In this document: in pieces, positions 48,670 through 59,573 of the stretch
Position numbering within the stretch: position 1 is the first letter of the stretch
Layout of the letters: each line of letters begins with the position of its first letter
Assembly (NCBI GenBank): GCA_020698575.1
Contig: CM036250.1
Location: forward strand, 21,727,500 to 21,791,499
Source of the DNA: Bostrychus sinensis
Taxonomy: Eukaryota; Chordata; Actinopteri; Gobiiformes; Eleotridae
DNA: 64,000 nucleotides
Reading direction: 5' to 3'
Translations under genes and position numbers: made by a program
The notes under the pieces: generated by a model
What the model was told of the DNA's origin: nothing
The model's input: only the letters and a program-made list of their open reading frames with translations
Databases searched by the model: none

Positions 48670-50496
48670 CCTATTATATATCCTTTTTTTTGGGGGGGGG
48701 AGGAGAGATGGCAAAGTTAATTATGTAAAATATTCTCCACTAAAGTCAACTATGAATTGCCACATTTGTGTGTCTTTTATCAAAACAAATCAAATCATTG
48801 ACTGGTATGTTCGTATATATTTATTTACATAAAACAATCAATTTTCAAATCAAAAGTTTAGGAAAACATACTGACCAGAAACAAATGACAATCCCATTCC
48901 TTGTGACCTGAACTCCCTAAGCCCTGGTGCATCACAAATGAGGCTCCTCTTTGTGCCCCCGCTCGGTTGCAGCTGCAGCCTGGGAGAGGATACAAGGCCA
49001 ACTCAGCCTCATCACAAAACGCACGACAGAATGCTAATAAAGTAGGATTCACACAAATTGAAAGCAGTCTTTTGGTAATTCATGGCTTTAAAATTAGCCT
49101 TGTTGTGCATTCAGCAGCCACCTCTGTCTCTTCCACAATCTCCGCTCAAGCTTAAAGAATGTTGTTTATCTCCGGAGACTGGAACATGTGAGGCATTCTT
49201 CTCTTCTTTTATTTGTACAAAAAACACTTGATTTGAAATGTTTATGAGGGCAAGGTGTCTTTTATGTAACATCAGTGGACAGTTCTGAGATGATTTCTTT
49301 GTGATCATCTCTTTTTTTTCTGCTTCTGTTGCTTTTTTTCCAGTGCCATTTGTTGATTAAGTCTTGTTTTCTGGTGACTCTGACACATATCTTTGTCTGC
49401 TCTGCCTCTGGGGCTTCACTAGTCCTAAGCAACAAGTTCCAATAATGAACAACTGCAGTCTGCTGCCGAGAAAATAAAGGCCATTGTTTTCAGCCAGCCA
49501 AATGGTTTTCTATAGAGGTGACCTCAGCAGAGTTTCAGCTGTTGTGTTGGCAGGTGATACATCACAATTAAAATAAATAAATGTTTCAAAATATTTTATT
49601 CTGTGTGTACTATATTGATATAATAACTTCTTAATTAAACTACTGAAATAAATGTTGTACTAGTTCTAATAGTGGTGGTAGTAGTAATTAAAGATTTCAG
49701 TTAGATTTTTTCCTAGTACTTTTATGCAATCAATATATTTGTAGGCTACTTTTTATTTATTATTTATTATTTATTTTATTTTTATTATTTATCTGAGTAA
49801 GTGCTGCTAGCGTTTATATTCCTGAGCAGTACAGCATTCCTGCAGCACCATGGACAGCTCCTCGCCAAACAAACTCACTTTTCTACCATAATACCATATC
49901 CTAAAGTGACGTGGGGCTGGGGAACACTGCATGAGTTTTCTCTGTGCTCCCTCATAGTGTGTGGTTTAATGGCAGTGTCATAATATTAGTCATATTAGGA
50001 GGGGATTAGTGAGAGTCTTAAGGATGTGATCCCAGGGAGGGGGTTGCCAGATCCTGCTTGTATTACTGTTGGGCCTGTCTCACACACACACAGAGCAGAG
50101 CAGCCTGGCCTACTCCCCTCAATGGGATCTGTAAAAGAACATGACACACAGCAACACACCACCTACAGGAGCTCATCCCCCTCCACCACTCTGTTTTTAT
50201 CTTGTCTATTGAAGTGTAGGGGTGAGGCATGTCTGGGAGAAAAAATGAAAAGCCCTTTGGAAGATGACACCTGAGGATTAAGGGAACTGGCCCAATGCTA
50301 TACACAGTGCAGACTCGAAAGAAAAACTGGGTGTTTTCTCTAAGCAAGCGCCCATTTGTCATTAAAGAAAATAAAATTCTTTGGCACCTGTGATAACTGT
50401 GCTACAAACAACATATTTATCTAATGAGTTGACAAAGAAGCAGTGAAATTTGGGGGCAGCAAATGACACTAATGGTTGACAACCTTTGCAAAAAGT
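48670..50496. other. Non-coding stretch
   Basis: No accepted gene. A T/G homopolymer junction is at 48,686-48,703 and a TTTA/TTATTA-rich tract at 49,751-49,790. Confidence 0.45.
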
Positions 50497-50670
50497 GCCT
50501 CTGTGGCCTACATGGTAGAGCACATACCACATACCAGAACAGCCTAGGTTTTATTCACAGCTGAGGCCAGTTTGGTTCATGTTATTCCTCTGTCTCTCTT
50601 CTTAATATCCTGTCAATCTACTATCTCCCTATCAATAAAGGCAAAAAGCCAAAAATGTATCTTAAAAAAT
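50497..50670 (+). mobile_element. tRNA-derived SINE with AATAAAGG tail
   Basis: GTGGCCTACATGGTAGAGCA (A-box-like), then CAGCCTAGGTTTTATTCACA (degraded B box) and GCTGAGGCCAG. A body follows with CATGTTATTCCTCTGTCTCT and CTGTCAATCTACTATCTCC. It closes with TATCAATAAAGGCAAAAAGCC and an A-rich end. The order is that of a common percomorph tRNA-derived SINE. Confidence 0.75.
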
Positions 50671-52526
50671 AGTGCTGACGTATAGTAAAATGGAAAATTA
50701 AAAACATCACTTCACTTGCGTTTTCAACTGCAAAATCCTGTTTTGTTTTTGTTTTCTTTTGTTTGTTTTATCAAAATCCTTGCTGTTAATAGTAGTAGTA
50801 GTAATAAATAATATGAACATAGTAGTAAATTAATAATAACTGGTAGGTGCTTTTTTAATTTACCTGATTTGCAATAAATCATAGATTTGGCTAATTTGTT
50901 GGCTAATTTGGTTATTGCCTCTGTCAGGAACATTATCTCGCTGATGTTGGTTGCTCTGTTGGCTCCAGTTAACTCCAAAGGTAATGGATGGATTGTGATA
51001 AATCTTTTGGGAACAGTCATTAACGGAACAAGGAGCAAATAATTACATCATGGAGTACCTCTGGATCCTGGAGCCTGTGGGGTGGTTTCAGTGTAATAGT
51101 GCTTTGACTTTGCACATAGGTATATATTCACACCATCTGACTTATTGAACAAACACGATGATTTATCATAATACCACACATACTGTAGTCATAAAAACTA
51201 ATGCCATTTTAAGCATGCAGATTTGATGCTACATGTCACCTATAGCCACTATAGCTATTACGAATGTTTATTTATGAAGTCAGAACGTGCTGAATCTGCA
51301 CCATAAGTGAGCTTTATCTTCAGATAATCTACTTACAAACACACCACACACAGCTGAACTACTTATTGTTATGGGCCTAATGTACATAATGCTTCACAGT
51401 GAATGCATAATTGCACAATTAGATGTAATTGCATGTGCTGTAGGCTTTGCTAACATAACGAGGCAGCCATAAAAGAGCTTGTGGTTACACTTATGAGAAC
51501 ATAATCAAAGACTAAGTGATAAAAGGGCAAAAACAGACAAATACAGATAAATGGTGTAAGAAACAGCCTGAAGCTCACAACAACCAGGATATGGAACAGA
51601 ACAAAAAGTAGGTTAGAATTAATAGCAGCCAAATAGTATGTAAGTTTGAGTGGTGGATAGCACAGAAAACTTAGACCTTTGCCATAAGAGCTGTATACTG
51701 TAAGTCATAGTGAACTAGAATTTGAAAGAAATCATATCACAATGTTACCAGCAGATTTCTTGGTCATTTATACCTAGCTGTGTTGCTTTTTATTGTTTCG
51801 GTGTTTCTCTTGGCCACTTTTATGACCCCTGTTTTTCCTCCCAGCACAACTGTTTAGGAAACACTACTCTGAAGTAATGCTGTCAGACTCAAATTGCTTA
51901 TGGGCCAAACAAGTGAAGAATTGAGTAAATCAGGCATTATCTTTGCGTGTCCTATAGACGCAGATTGCATTTATTATAACCATAAATTCAGCTGTTCTAT
52001 ATTGTGTTGGTATTTGATCATTTTCTCTCTTCTTTTTGGATCTGTCACTTTATTATTGCAAAACAAATGGACAACTTAAAATTGTGAGCTTGGTGGCTTA
52101 GAGTTGTACTGCCATAGCAGCTGGTACTTCTCCTTTCTCTACATTATCATCGCCTGAAGAACACCTGGGGACTGGAATCTTTTGTCCAGATATTGGCCAT
52201 ATCAAGATAGTGTCCAGAGCTTTTTTAATTCATCTTCTGTAACCATAATCATGAAACATTTTATTTTAACAAAACACTAACTTATACATAAGTGTAAGAG
52301 TACAGTGTTATGAGATATAAGTGTTGTTCTTCTTTTTATTATCGCAGGAACATTAAATGTGTGATTAATGTCAGTGAATTAATTACCGTATTTAATTATG
52401 TTTGATTACTGTGGTGTCTTTAGGTTAAAGACACAAGTTCATAAGATTAGTCACTTGAATAAACACTCAATTAGTTTGTAGCTGATAAATAAGTTAAATT
52501 TATGCTAAAAGTTGATCAAATATATT

Positions 52527-52528
<2 letters not shown>
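50671..52528. other. Non-coding stretch with repeat scraps
   Basis: 50,925-51,060 (AATGGATGGATTGTGATAAA, then AACGGAACAAGGAGCAAAT) is a probable family A fragment, plus orientation. 51,878-51,915 (CTGTCAGACTCAAATTGCTT) resembles another fish transposon end. A (TAG)n patch lies at 50,790-50,815. No gene. Confidence 0.4.
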
Positions 52529-52613
<85 letters not shown>

Positions 52614-52632
52614 TATTTATTTATTTATTTTA
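52529..52632. repeat. (TA)40 followed by (TTTA)n
   Basis: About 81 bp of perfect alternating TA, then five to six TTTA units. Such AT tracts can extrude cruciforms and are often length-variable. Confidence 0.97.
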
Positions 52633-53245
52633 AATAGTCAGAGATGTCGGTACTTTGAAAGCTCTTTGTACGGTATTTACAGTGATAGTTAGCTGTTTAG
52701 TGAGCACTCTTTCAGTAGTTTAGTTAGTCGTTGGACAAACAACAAACTGCTGGTGTTCACAGTGCCACGGTCACGAGACAGAGACAGACTTTGTGTCCTG
52801 TGTCTCATTTGAGACTGAAGGCAAACTGTGGACATTCAGAGTCAAACTGTCAGAGCTATGCGCAGTAAAGGGCACGCTCGTGGCCATGTGTTGTAGCAGA
52901 CACAGATGTGCGCATTCTCTTTACTTTCACTTCTGGCTCCAGCAGCAGGTTAGCAGTAGCTCCAGTGTTTTTGAGTAAATAAAGACTCGTGTGGATCTTC
53001 AGGTCTGTCCCCTGTGCTCTGGAGCTACATTAGCTTATGTCCTGTCTCTGTCACTACCTGTGTTTAAGTTGAAAATTCAGCCAAAAACATGGCGCTGAAA
53101 GTGACGCTGCCGCTCTGTAGCACTCTGGACCCAGCAGGTACTGAAACTTGGTACCAAAAGAAAATTATTTTTACGATACCACTATGTACCGGAGCTTTTC
53201 AGTCAGTACCACAAAGGTATCAATTATTGGTACCCAGCTCTAGGC
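52633..53245. mobile_element. Probable non-autonomous DNA element with GGTACC-rich end
   Basis: The right end (53,130-53,245) is dense in GGTACC/TGGTACCAAAA motifs and closes TTGGTACCCAGCTCTAG. I recognise the reverse complement as the start of a fish hAT-like repeat. GTCGGTACTTTGAAAGC and GTACGGTATTTA near 52,650-52,685 may be the other end. The centre (52,690-53,080) is unique and GC-balanced, without a long frame. Confidence 0.45.
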
Positions 53246-53460
53246 TTGAGTTCTATGGCCCTATCCCACAATGGCACACAATAATTTAAATAATTCCTGC
53301 ATCCTGACAGTGTTTCAGATCCACCAATAATCATTCAGCCGTGACCCTTTACTGCCCTTTCTTCATCTGAATCTGACCTGAACATTTTTAGTTATCTTGG
53401 TAACAGACTAACCAACAAACCAATGCTGGCAAAAACGTAATCTCCTTGGCTGAGGTGATG
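53246..53460 (-). mobile_element. Fish repeat family A
   Basis: On the minus strand it reads TGCCAGCATTGGTTTGTTGG, CAAGATAACTAAAAATG, GGTGGATCTGAAACACTG and GTGGGATAGGGCCATAGAAC, the family order. It lies directly against the right end of the preceding DNA element. Confidence 0.65.
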
Positions 53461-53714
53461 ACCAAGGCAATCTCTCTGTAGATTCACACACAAGAGTCCC
53501 CCAGGAGATAAAGACATTTACTGCGCAAGGCTAGTGCTAACTATATGCCCCTAATGACTGTGCTGATTGCTCTCTTGTTGTTGTTGATGAAGAAATCTGC
53601 AGGTTACTAAGGGTGGTGTGGTGTTATGTAGCATTGACCTGAAGCTAACAGCTCCTCAGCCCTCAGCCATAATGAGCTGGCCCTGACATGACTAAAGCTA
53701 CAGTGCGGGTTTGT
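53461..53714. other. Short unique non-coding stretch
   Basis: Nothing recognised. Confidence 0.45.
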
Positions 53715-54100
53715 TTATAACTTGAAAGTGAAACCTCCTCCTGGTACACACGCACACACTGATGGAGAGTCCAGTCACTACAAAAGATATTGTGGCCAGA
53801 CCAGGACTCAAGCCTGGGATCTCCTAGCGTAGGGGTAAATGTTCTACCCATTGAGTCACAAAGCCCTTTTATCTCACAATTGTAATATAATTCACAAAAA
53901 CTAATCATTTGATCCTTACAGAACCCCTGTTGCTCAGGTTAAGGATTTTGGACCTATCTTGCAATTCCTGTAAAAACTTTTTGATCCAGGCAGTGCTCTG
54001 GATTCACACACACACACAAAAAAAAAGAAAATAAATGAATAAAATAAAAACTTCTTCCCTTCACTGACCTTTTCTGAAAAATCAATAAAAGACATGTTAG
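53715..54100 (-). mobile_element. Family A body plus best-preserved tRNA-like module
   Basis: On the minus strand 54,100-53,905 is a decayed family A body (GATCCAGAGCACTGCCTGGA, GCAAGATAGGTCCAAAATCC). Then 53,880-53,715 is the best family B copy: GTGACTCAATGGGTAGAACA, CCCAGGCTTGAGTCCTGG (B-box-like), CCACAATATCTTTTGTAGTG and GAGAGTCCAG-complement sequence. The family A end is missing or unrecognisable. Confidence 0.65.
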
Positions 54101-54564
54101 TTTTTAATCAAACATAATCAAGTACAAATTTCCAGAACAAAACACTGTTGCACATTGTTTTGGCATGACTGTAGACTAAGCCAGGAGAAATAAAATCTTA
54201 ATTAGACACAATCTGACAATGTGTTAGCCTACAGTATGGCCGTGTTTGGTCAAGAGCGCTGGTCATTAACAGTGTAAATGAAGAGAAACATGTAGTGACA
54301 GGGCCCCGGAGTCACTGATGAGGCGTGATGGATGGCTTTCTACTCAAAAACATGGCACTTCATCACTCAACTTGGACATACACACACACTTGTTATTGTC
54401 CTCAGTGCTTTATCTTATATTCTGGTCTTTTATTAACCTGCCGCATAACCACTTCTGTTTTTCACGAGCTGTTTTAAATGTATTTCTACTGCAACAATCT
54501 CCTTTCCTTTCAGCTTTTCACTTTCAGGGTTGCCTCAACAAATCATCTTCTTCATTTGCATATG
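54101..54564. other. Unique non-coding stretch
   Basis: No gene or repeat recognised. Confidence 0.45.
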
Positions 54565-54690
54565 GCATAGGATTTTACGCCAAATGTCCTTTCTGATGCA
54601 ACCCTCTGTATTTATCCAGGCTTGAGACCAGCACAAACAGTACACTGGTTTGTGGCCTCCTGTGGCTGGATTAACAATGAATAAACAGAA
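54565..54690 (+). mobile_element. Fish retroposon fragment
   Basis: GGATTTTACGCCAAATGTCC, TTCTGATGCAACCCTCTGTA, TTTATCCAGGCTTGAGACCA and AGTACACTGGTTTGTGGCCT form a block I recognise as common in percomorph genomes. The class (LINE 3' end or SINE) is uncertain. Confidence 0.5.
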
Positions 54691-56569
54691 ACATTTAATT
54701 GTGCTTTAACTTTTTTTTAAGTATTTAATTGCATACAGCCTGTGACAAATTGACCCTTTGATTGGTCATTACTTGTTTTTTTATGTGCACTGAGCATATA
54801 CATTAGTTTTATATCAGGCTAAAAAAAATGAATGCCAAATTATGTAGTTCACCATCTGCTGGCTGCAGTATAGCTCATAAACTCAAAACACGTTACTTTA
54901 ATTTATGGCAGATATGTGTTCAACTGTATGGCTGGATTGCACCAAATGATGAGAATGATGTCAAATGTACACACTATGGCTGCTAATTGCATCGCAGATG
55001 GATTTGTAACTTAAGCATAGTTTTTTTACAAATAACATTATAATGATGATTTTGTTTTGTGGAGTTAAAGCTCAACTACATGATTTCATTGTTTTGTCAT
55101 AGTCAAAATCTCCCCTCTCCCTTCAAGAACAGCATGGCTACCCTTCCTGTCCTATATTATGCTTTTTTCAGGCTTTATGAAGTAGTTTTGAACAAGTTTG
55201 CATTAGTATTTCACAACTTATAATAATGTTTATGAATGGAAAATGACTTTGGTTTGGTGAGATGTTATTTTGACTTTGCAGAGAATGCTTGGAATCGGTT
55301 GCCCCCTGCTCCTCTTTGCTGTGCTGTTTCTCTGTGTACATAAACATAGCCAGTGCTAAAATTATCTTATTTCAACAGCCAATAGGAGTGTTTAAAGATG
55401 ATTGATATAAAGCCATAAGGTAAATTAACAATTTTCAGCAAAAAGTAAATAAAAACCCTAAACTTTCCATTTGAATCTACTGGTGCAGGAAAATACTTAC
55501 AGAACAAATAAAACAAACTAAATCATTTTTCCCCTTATTTTTTAAAGCTTCAGTATTCCTCCACATGTCTGTACTCCACTGTTGGTCCTTTAATAGTTTT
55601 ATGGGGGCACAGAGTGGCTGGGTGTCCAAGTGCTTTCCCGGCCTATGTGTAACCTATGTGGACTTGTACTGTGAGCTGTAATGGAGTTTGTTCAGTGGCT
55701 GTTGTATCTGTCACTGCCAATGTCCCACTCAAGTCATTTAGTGAAAAAACAAAACAATGAGTGCATCATGTGTACATCACGGTGCTTCCTGAGCCAAAAT
55801 TGCATGCCTGTACTGAAAAAATACTGTATGTGGGGGAGGGAGGGGACTGAGTGAGAGAGCTGGTTGGAAAAGGCAGGGTTCCTGGATGTGTGCAGAGACA
55901 GAAACTAAAAAATATATGTGTTTGGATGTTATGGCTCACCTTTGGGAGGAGGGATAAGAACAGGGCTGCCGGCTAGGAATGAATTTACGGGGCGCGATCT
56001 CCCCGAAACAATTTCTTTATGTGGGTTACACACATTTAGAGTGGCTTCTCGTCCCCCCTGAGGCCTGAGCACACCACACGGCTACCGGAGACGGCCAATG
56101 AAATAGCCAACACCTTTTATAGGACACAGGCTTTTTATTTATTTTTATTTATCCCCAGTAGTTTTCCCTCACATCCTTTCTCTCTGTCTCTGAGTCTTGT
56201 TCCCTTTTTCACTTCTGTACCTCATTCTTTTTTCATTTTCATCTCATACAGCTGCAGTGAGGAGAAATGCAACACATACTGTACTTTTTATTCCATCTGG
56301 GTGGCTCTGTCTTATACAGGGCACGTTGGAGGAATGGAATGGAGGAAATGGAAATGGCAGAATGAAAAGGCACATGAGAAATGTCATCAGCGCGTAAGAA
56401 AAGAACATGATGGTTGATGGTTTGTCTTTGAGAGTAATAGACAGTGATAGGAGTTTTAGGAGCCTGGCCACTAGAATGGACAGTTACAACGTTATCCACT
56501 ATGTTGCGAGTTATACTAATAGTATATAAATGTGAAGAATAGAGTTATTTTAAGTCTTAAAGCACCCCC

Positions 56570-56605
<36 letters not shown>

Positions 56606-58199
56606 CACAATAAAAATAAGTTTAAGTGAATTCCGTGGATACAACTTTATCACTTGCAAAAGATTAATTCAAACCAGGCCTTTTGGAGCCAGTCCTTAGC
56701 ATATTTTTGTTCATTGATGCAGTTTATGTGGACCATCCGTGTTGTTTGTGATTATTGCACATTTGTACAATATCACTGTATCTCCAGTGGCAAGGAAATG
56801 TATTGCTGTGTTTTGAAAGTCTGATTCCCCTCTGCTCATAACCAAATGGTATTTAGAAATGAAACAACCTCAGAAAGGCACATCTTTGTTCAAATTTGAC
56901 AGCCTTATCTGGATCATGTAGATGTAACTTAACTAACCTCTATGAATTACATTGTGTACCTACTTAAAACAACAGACAAACAAAAAAGAAAGAAAAAAAC
57001 TATGGGGCATCCTTTTAGGGGGGAGTGTTTGCTGTCTCTTGTCTTCTTTTTATTTGTTCTTGAAAACTGAAAATCAAAAGTAAAATATTCAAACAGCATA
57101 TAACTGTATCTCATCCACACATATGTCACTCTGCTTATACTAAATCATCCACATTTTAATTCATCATTATTGTCATTAAGTGCATTGCTAGATCAATCTC
57201 TGTAAACACACAGATCTCAGCTGTCAGACAAACATGGGGGGCTTATGCCACACTTCCTCCTTGAATATGTTTCTGTGTAAAAGTCTTTCTGATCCTGAGC
57301 ATAAACCTCCTTCAGCTCAGCCCACCTCCGTGCTGCCCTCATCCTCTCAGTCATGCCCCACTCTCTGCAGCTCTCATCACAAGAAGCATAGCAGAATAGA
57401 ATCACTGCTATAATCCACCAACCCTAAAAATACAACCAGCTACACTCACATTTAACACAAAAAAGCCTTTACAGCCACTGCAAAGCCAATGACAATGGAT
57501 ACCATGTATCCTTTTGTTGCCAATAAGTTGCCAACAAAGGCAACTTACAAATGAAAGATGAAATGAGGTGCTGCTGATGCCCACAATGATGTGCACAAAC
57601 AGTGTTCTCCCATCATTAATTGTGTCTAATTCAACTCGCCCTGTCTAGCTCCTTTGTAAATAGGCTGCACAGTCTGCTGCAACTATTTTAAATGTGATGA
57701 CAATGACAAGTAGCTGTGCGTCATAGCGTTGCTTATCGGTGCTTAGTCCGTGAAAGGAAGGTGCCCAGGATATTTATCACCTTCTTGTAGTAGTCAGTCT
57801 CGTAGAAATGTTATAGGAAAGAAAGCAAACTATGACAGAACAGCTGTTAAACTGGCAAAGCTCTAGTTCTTCATGATATAGCGCACCAAATCCAGTTCTA
57901 TATGCCCTAATACGCACAGACCCGTGTGCCCCGACGCATGTGCGTGGTTGTGGAACGAAAGGGAGGGAGGCTGTGCAACACCTGAAACAACCGCAATCAT
58001 TTGTCATAAATAAAAGCACCATCTTTATAAGTCACACAACATATATAATCTAGTTTAATTGTCCCAACTCCCTGTGACAGAGTTTTATGCTGTCATGAAA
58101 ACAAATAGGCAACTGTCTTCTTCCAAAAACAAGAAAAGTGTGTAATAAAATTCTGTCTCTGCGTAACTGGCTGTTGGAGTCTCCTTTAGCCCTCTCAGA
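54691..58199. other. Non-coding stretch left of the CpG island
   Basis: No accepted gene. It contains a CA repeat at 56,569-56,603. 55,940-56,110 is slightly GC-rich and includes GGGGCGCGATCTCCCCG. If the minus-strand promoter model is right, this is the start of intron 1. Confidence 0.4.
56569..56603. repeat. (CA)n microsatellite
   Basis: About 16 CA units with one CG interruption near the left end. Confidence 0.95.
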
Positions 58200-58260
58200 C
58201 CTTTGTAACTCACACCTGAGACTAAAGGCGATTTGAGACGCGGCGGGTGCGCAGCCGTAC

Positions 58261-58805
58261 CTGTTGGTGCGGTGTGGTCTCGTTCAGCCCAGCAGGTAGA
58301 CCTCTCTCCTCATAGTCGCTCTGCTATCCGACACGAAGGACAGGCTGGCATCCCCCTCTCCAAAACCATACAACGGTTCCTGTCTATCGGTCCTAGGCGC
58401 GCTTACGCACACCAACTGGTTCTACTGGAGCAGGAAAAGTTATAACATTACCATCCACCTCCGCAGTCTGGCCACAAACAGACAAAATCGCGGCAGATGA
58501 GAGCTCCACGCGCTGGTTACTCCTGTCCAAGAGACGGTCCTCTCAAAGTTCCGTGCCTCTCCTTTTTTCTGCGCAGCAGCACGAAGCGGATATTTAGTTA
58601 CTAAACCAAGAAAAACGACGAAAGATCCGAGTCCAGATTAATCTGTCTTTTGTTTGGGTGTCCTGTTTAAAGTGACGTTCAAGTGGCGGGACAGAGGTAT
58701 GATGCGGACCGAGAGCCGGGCAGACTGGAGTGCGCGCCTGTCTGGCCGCCTGCTGCCGTTTAACGCTCAGTTCTGAAGTAGAGCAGCGCGCCCTAGCGGA
58801 AAGAT
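58261..58805 (-). other. Candidate non-coding first exon of an unknown gene
   Basis: Predicted transcript start near 58,805, about 30 bp from the TATA box, at a CA step (CCCTCATCTT). On the minus strand the CpG-rich sequence runs to GCACCAACAG followed by GTACGGCTGC, a reasonable splice donor at 58,261/58,260. A second candidate, CTCAG followed by GTGTGAGT, is at 58,216/58,215. The exon has only short upstream-type frames (for example one beginning MVLERGMPACP near 58,366 and stopping after 19 codons). I therefore take it as 5' UTR with the start codon in an exon further left or outside the window. No protein identity can be given. RNA evidence would be needed to confirm it. Confidence 0.45.
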
Positions 58806-58828
58806 GAGGGCTTGCACAGAACAGGGGC

Positions 58829-58837
58829 ATATATATA
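58829..58837 (-). promoter_or_regulatory. TATA box
   Basis: The minus strand reads GGACTATATATATGCCCCTG. A TATATATA core in a GC-rich flank, at the upstream edge of the CpG island, is well placed for a start about 30 bp downstream. In an AT-rich genome a TATA match alone is weak; its position is what supports it. Confidence 0.5.
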
Positions 58838-59400
58838 GTCCAGGTAAATTATACTGTACAGTAAAGAGAAGAGGCTCAGATGGCCTGCACCAGGACCTGT
58901 AAGATATGTGATATCAGTTCAGTCAACATTGCTTCCTCTGACACAACACTTAACTCAGTGTGTTTCACCCTCATTTTGTACCAAACATTGTGAAAGCAGA
59001 CAGTCATAGAGACAATGCACAGCTGTCCTCACATAACAGAAATAGGAAAATGTCAAATGTGGGCTGCTCACTTCAAACAAGTGGTTCAGTTAAATTTTAA
59101 ATAGAAAAATGATGCCATAAAACAAGTCCACATCTGTCCTGCCCCAGATGCGTCAGCAGAGGCTCTCAGGCAACGGGACGGGTGAAAACAGGCTGAAATG
59201 TTTGTGTCACTTCAAGAAGGACAAAACAATATTGGCTTTCACTCTTCCTCACCCCTAATCCCCCCCCCCCTTCTCCCCCTTTCTGCTCGACTGTGTGAAG
59301 TTCAAATTAAATTGAACTCACTTTAGCTGAGCCATTTCCCAACAGACTCTACCGGTGAGAGCGGCAGAGTGAGCGACACCATGCCCAGCAAAACTGACCC

Positions 59401-59421
59401 GTGTGTGTGTGTGTGTGTGTG
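59401..59421. repeat. (GT)n microsatellite
   Basis: About ten perfect GT units. Confidence 0.95.
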
Positions 59422-59540
59422 CCACTGGTCTCTTCCACTACCTTAAAATGACCCACAGAACTTTACTCACAACAAATGACTTGCTCCATAGTAGTTCAGT
59501 TGAGGAAGCTACCCCACATGGCTCCTGGGTCTAACTCTCT

Positions 59541-59541
59541 G

Positions 59542-59572
<31 letters not shown>

Positions 59573-59573
59573 T
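59541..59573. repeat. (GT)n microsatellite
   Basis: About sixteen GT units with one GG interruption. Confidence 0.95.

Larger units (their letters stand above)
58200..58850. promoter_or_regulatory. CpG island with minus-strand promoter
   Basis: From 58,230 to 58,800 CG dinucleotides are frequent and GC content is visibly higher than in the flanks. In the rest of the window CG is rare outside mobile elements. The block matches no repeat I know, so its CpGs are probably maintained by lack of methylation, as at a vertebrate promoter. The minus-strand TATA box lies at its right edge. A TGACGTTC half-site (CRE-like) is at 58,671-58,678. Confidence 0.7.

Noticed and set aside
58233..58445. 70-codon plus-strand frame in the CpG island
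   Set aside because: CpG islands produce long chance frames. The promoter signals are on the other strand and the product has no known motif.
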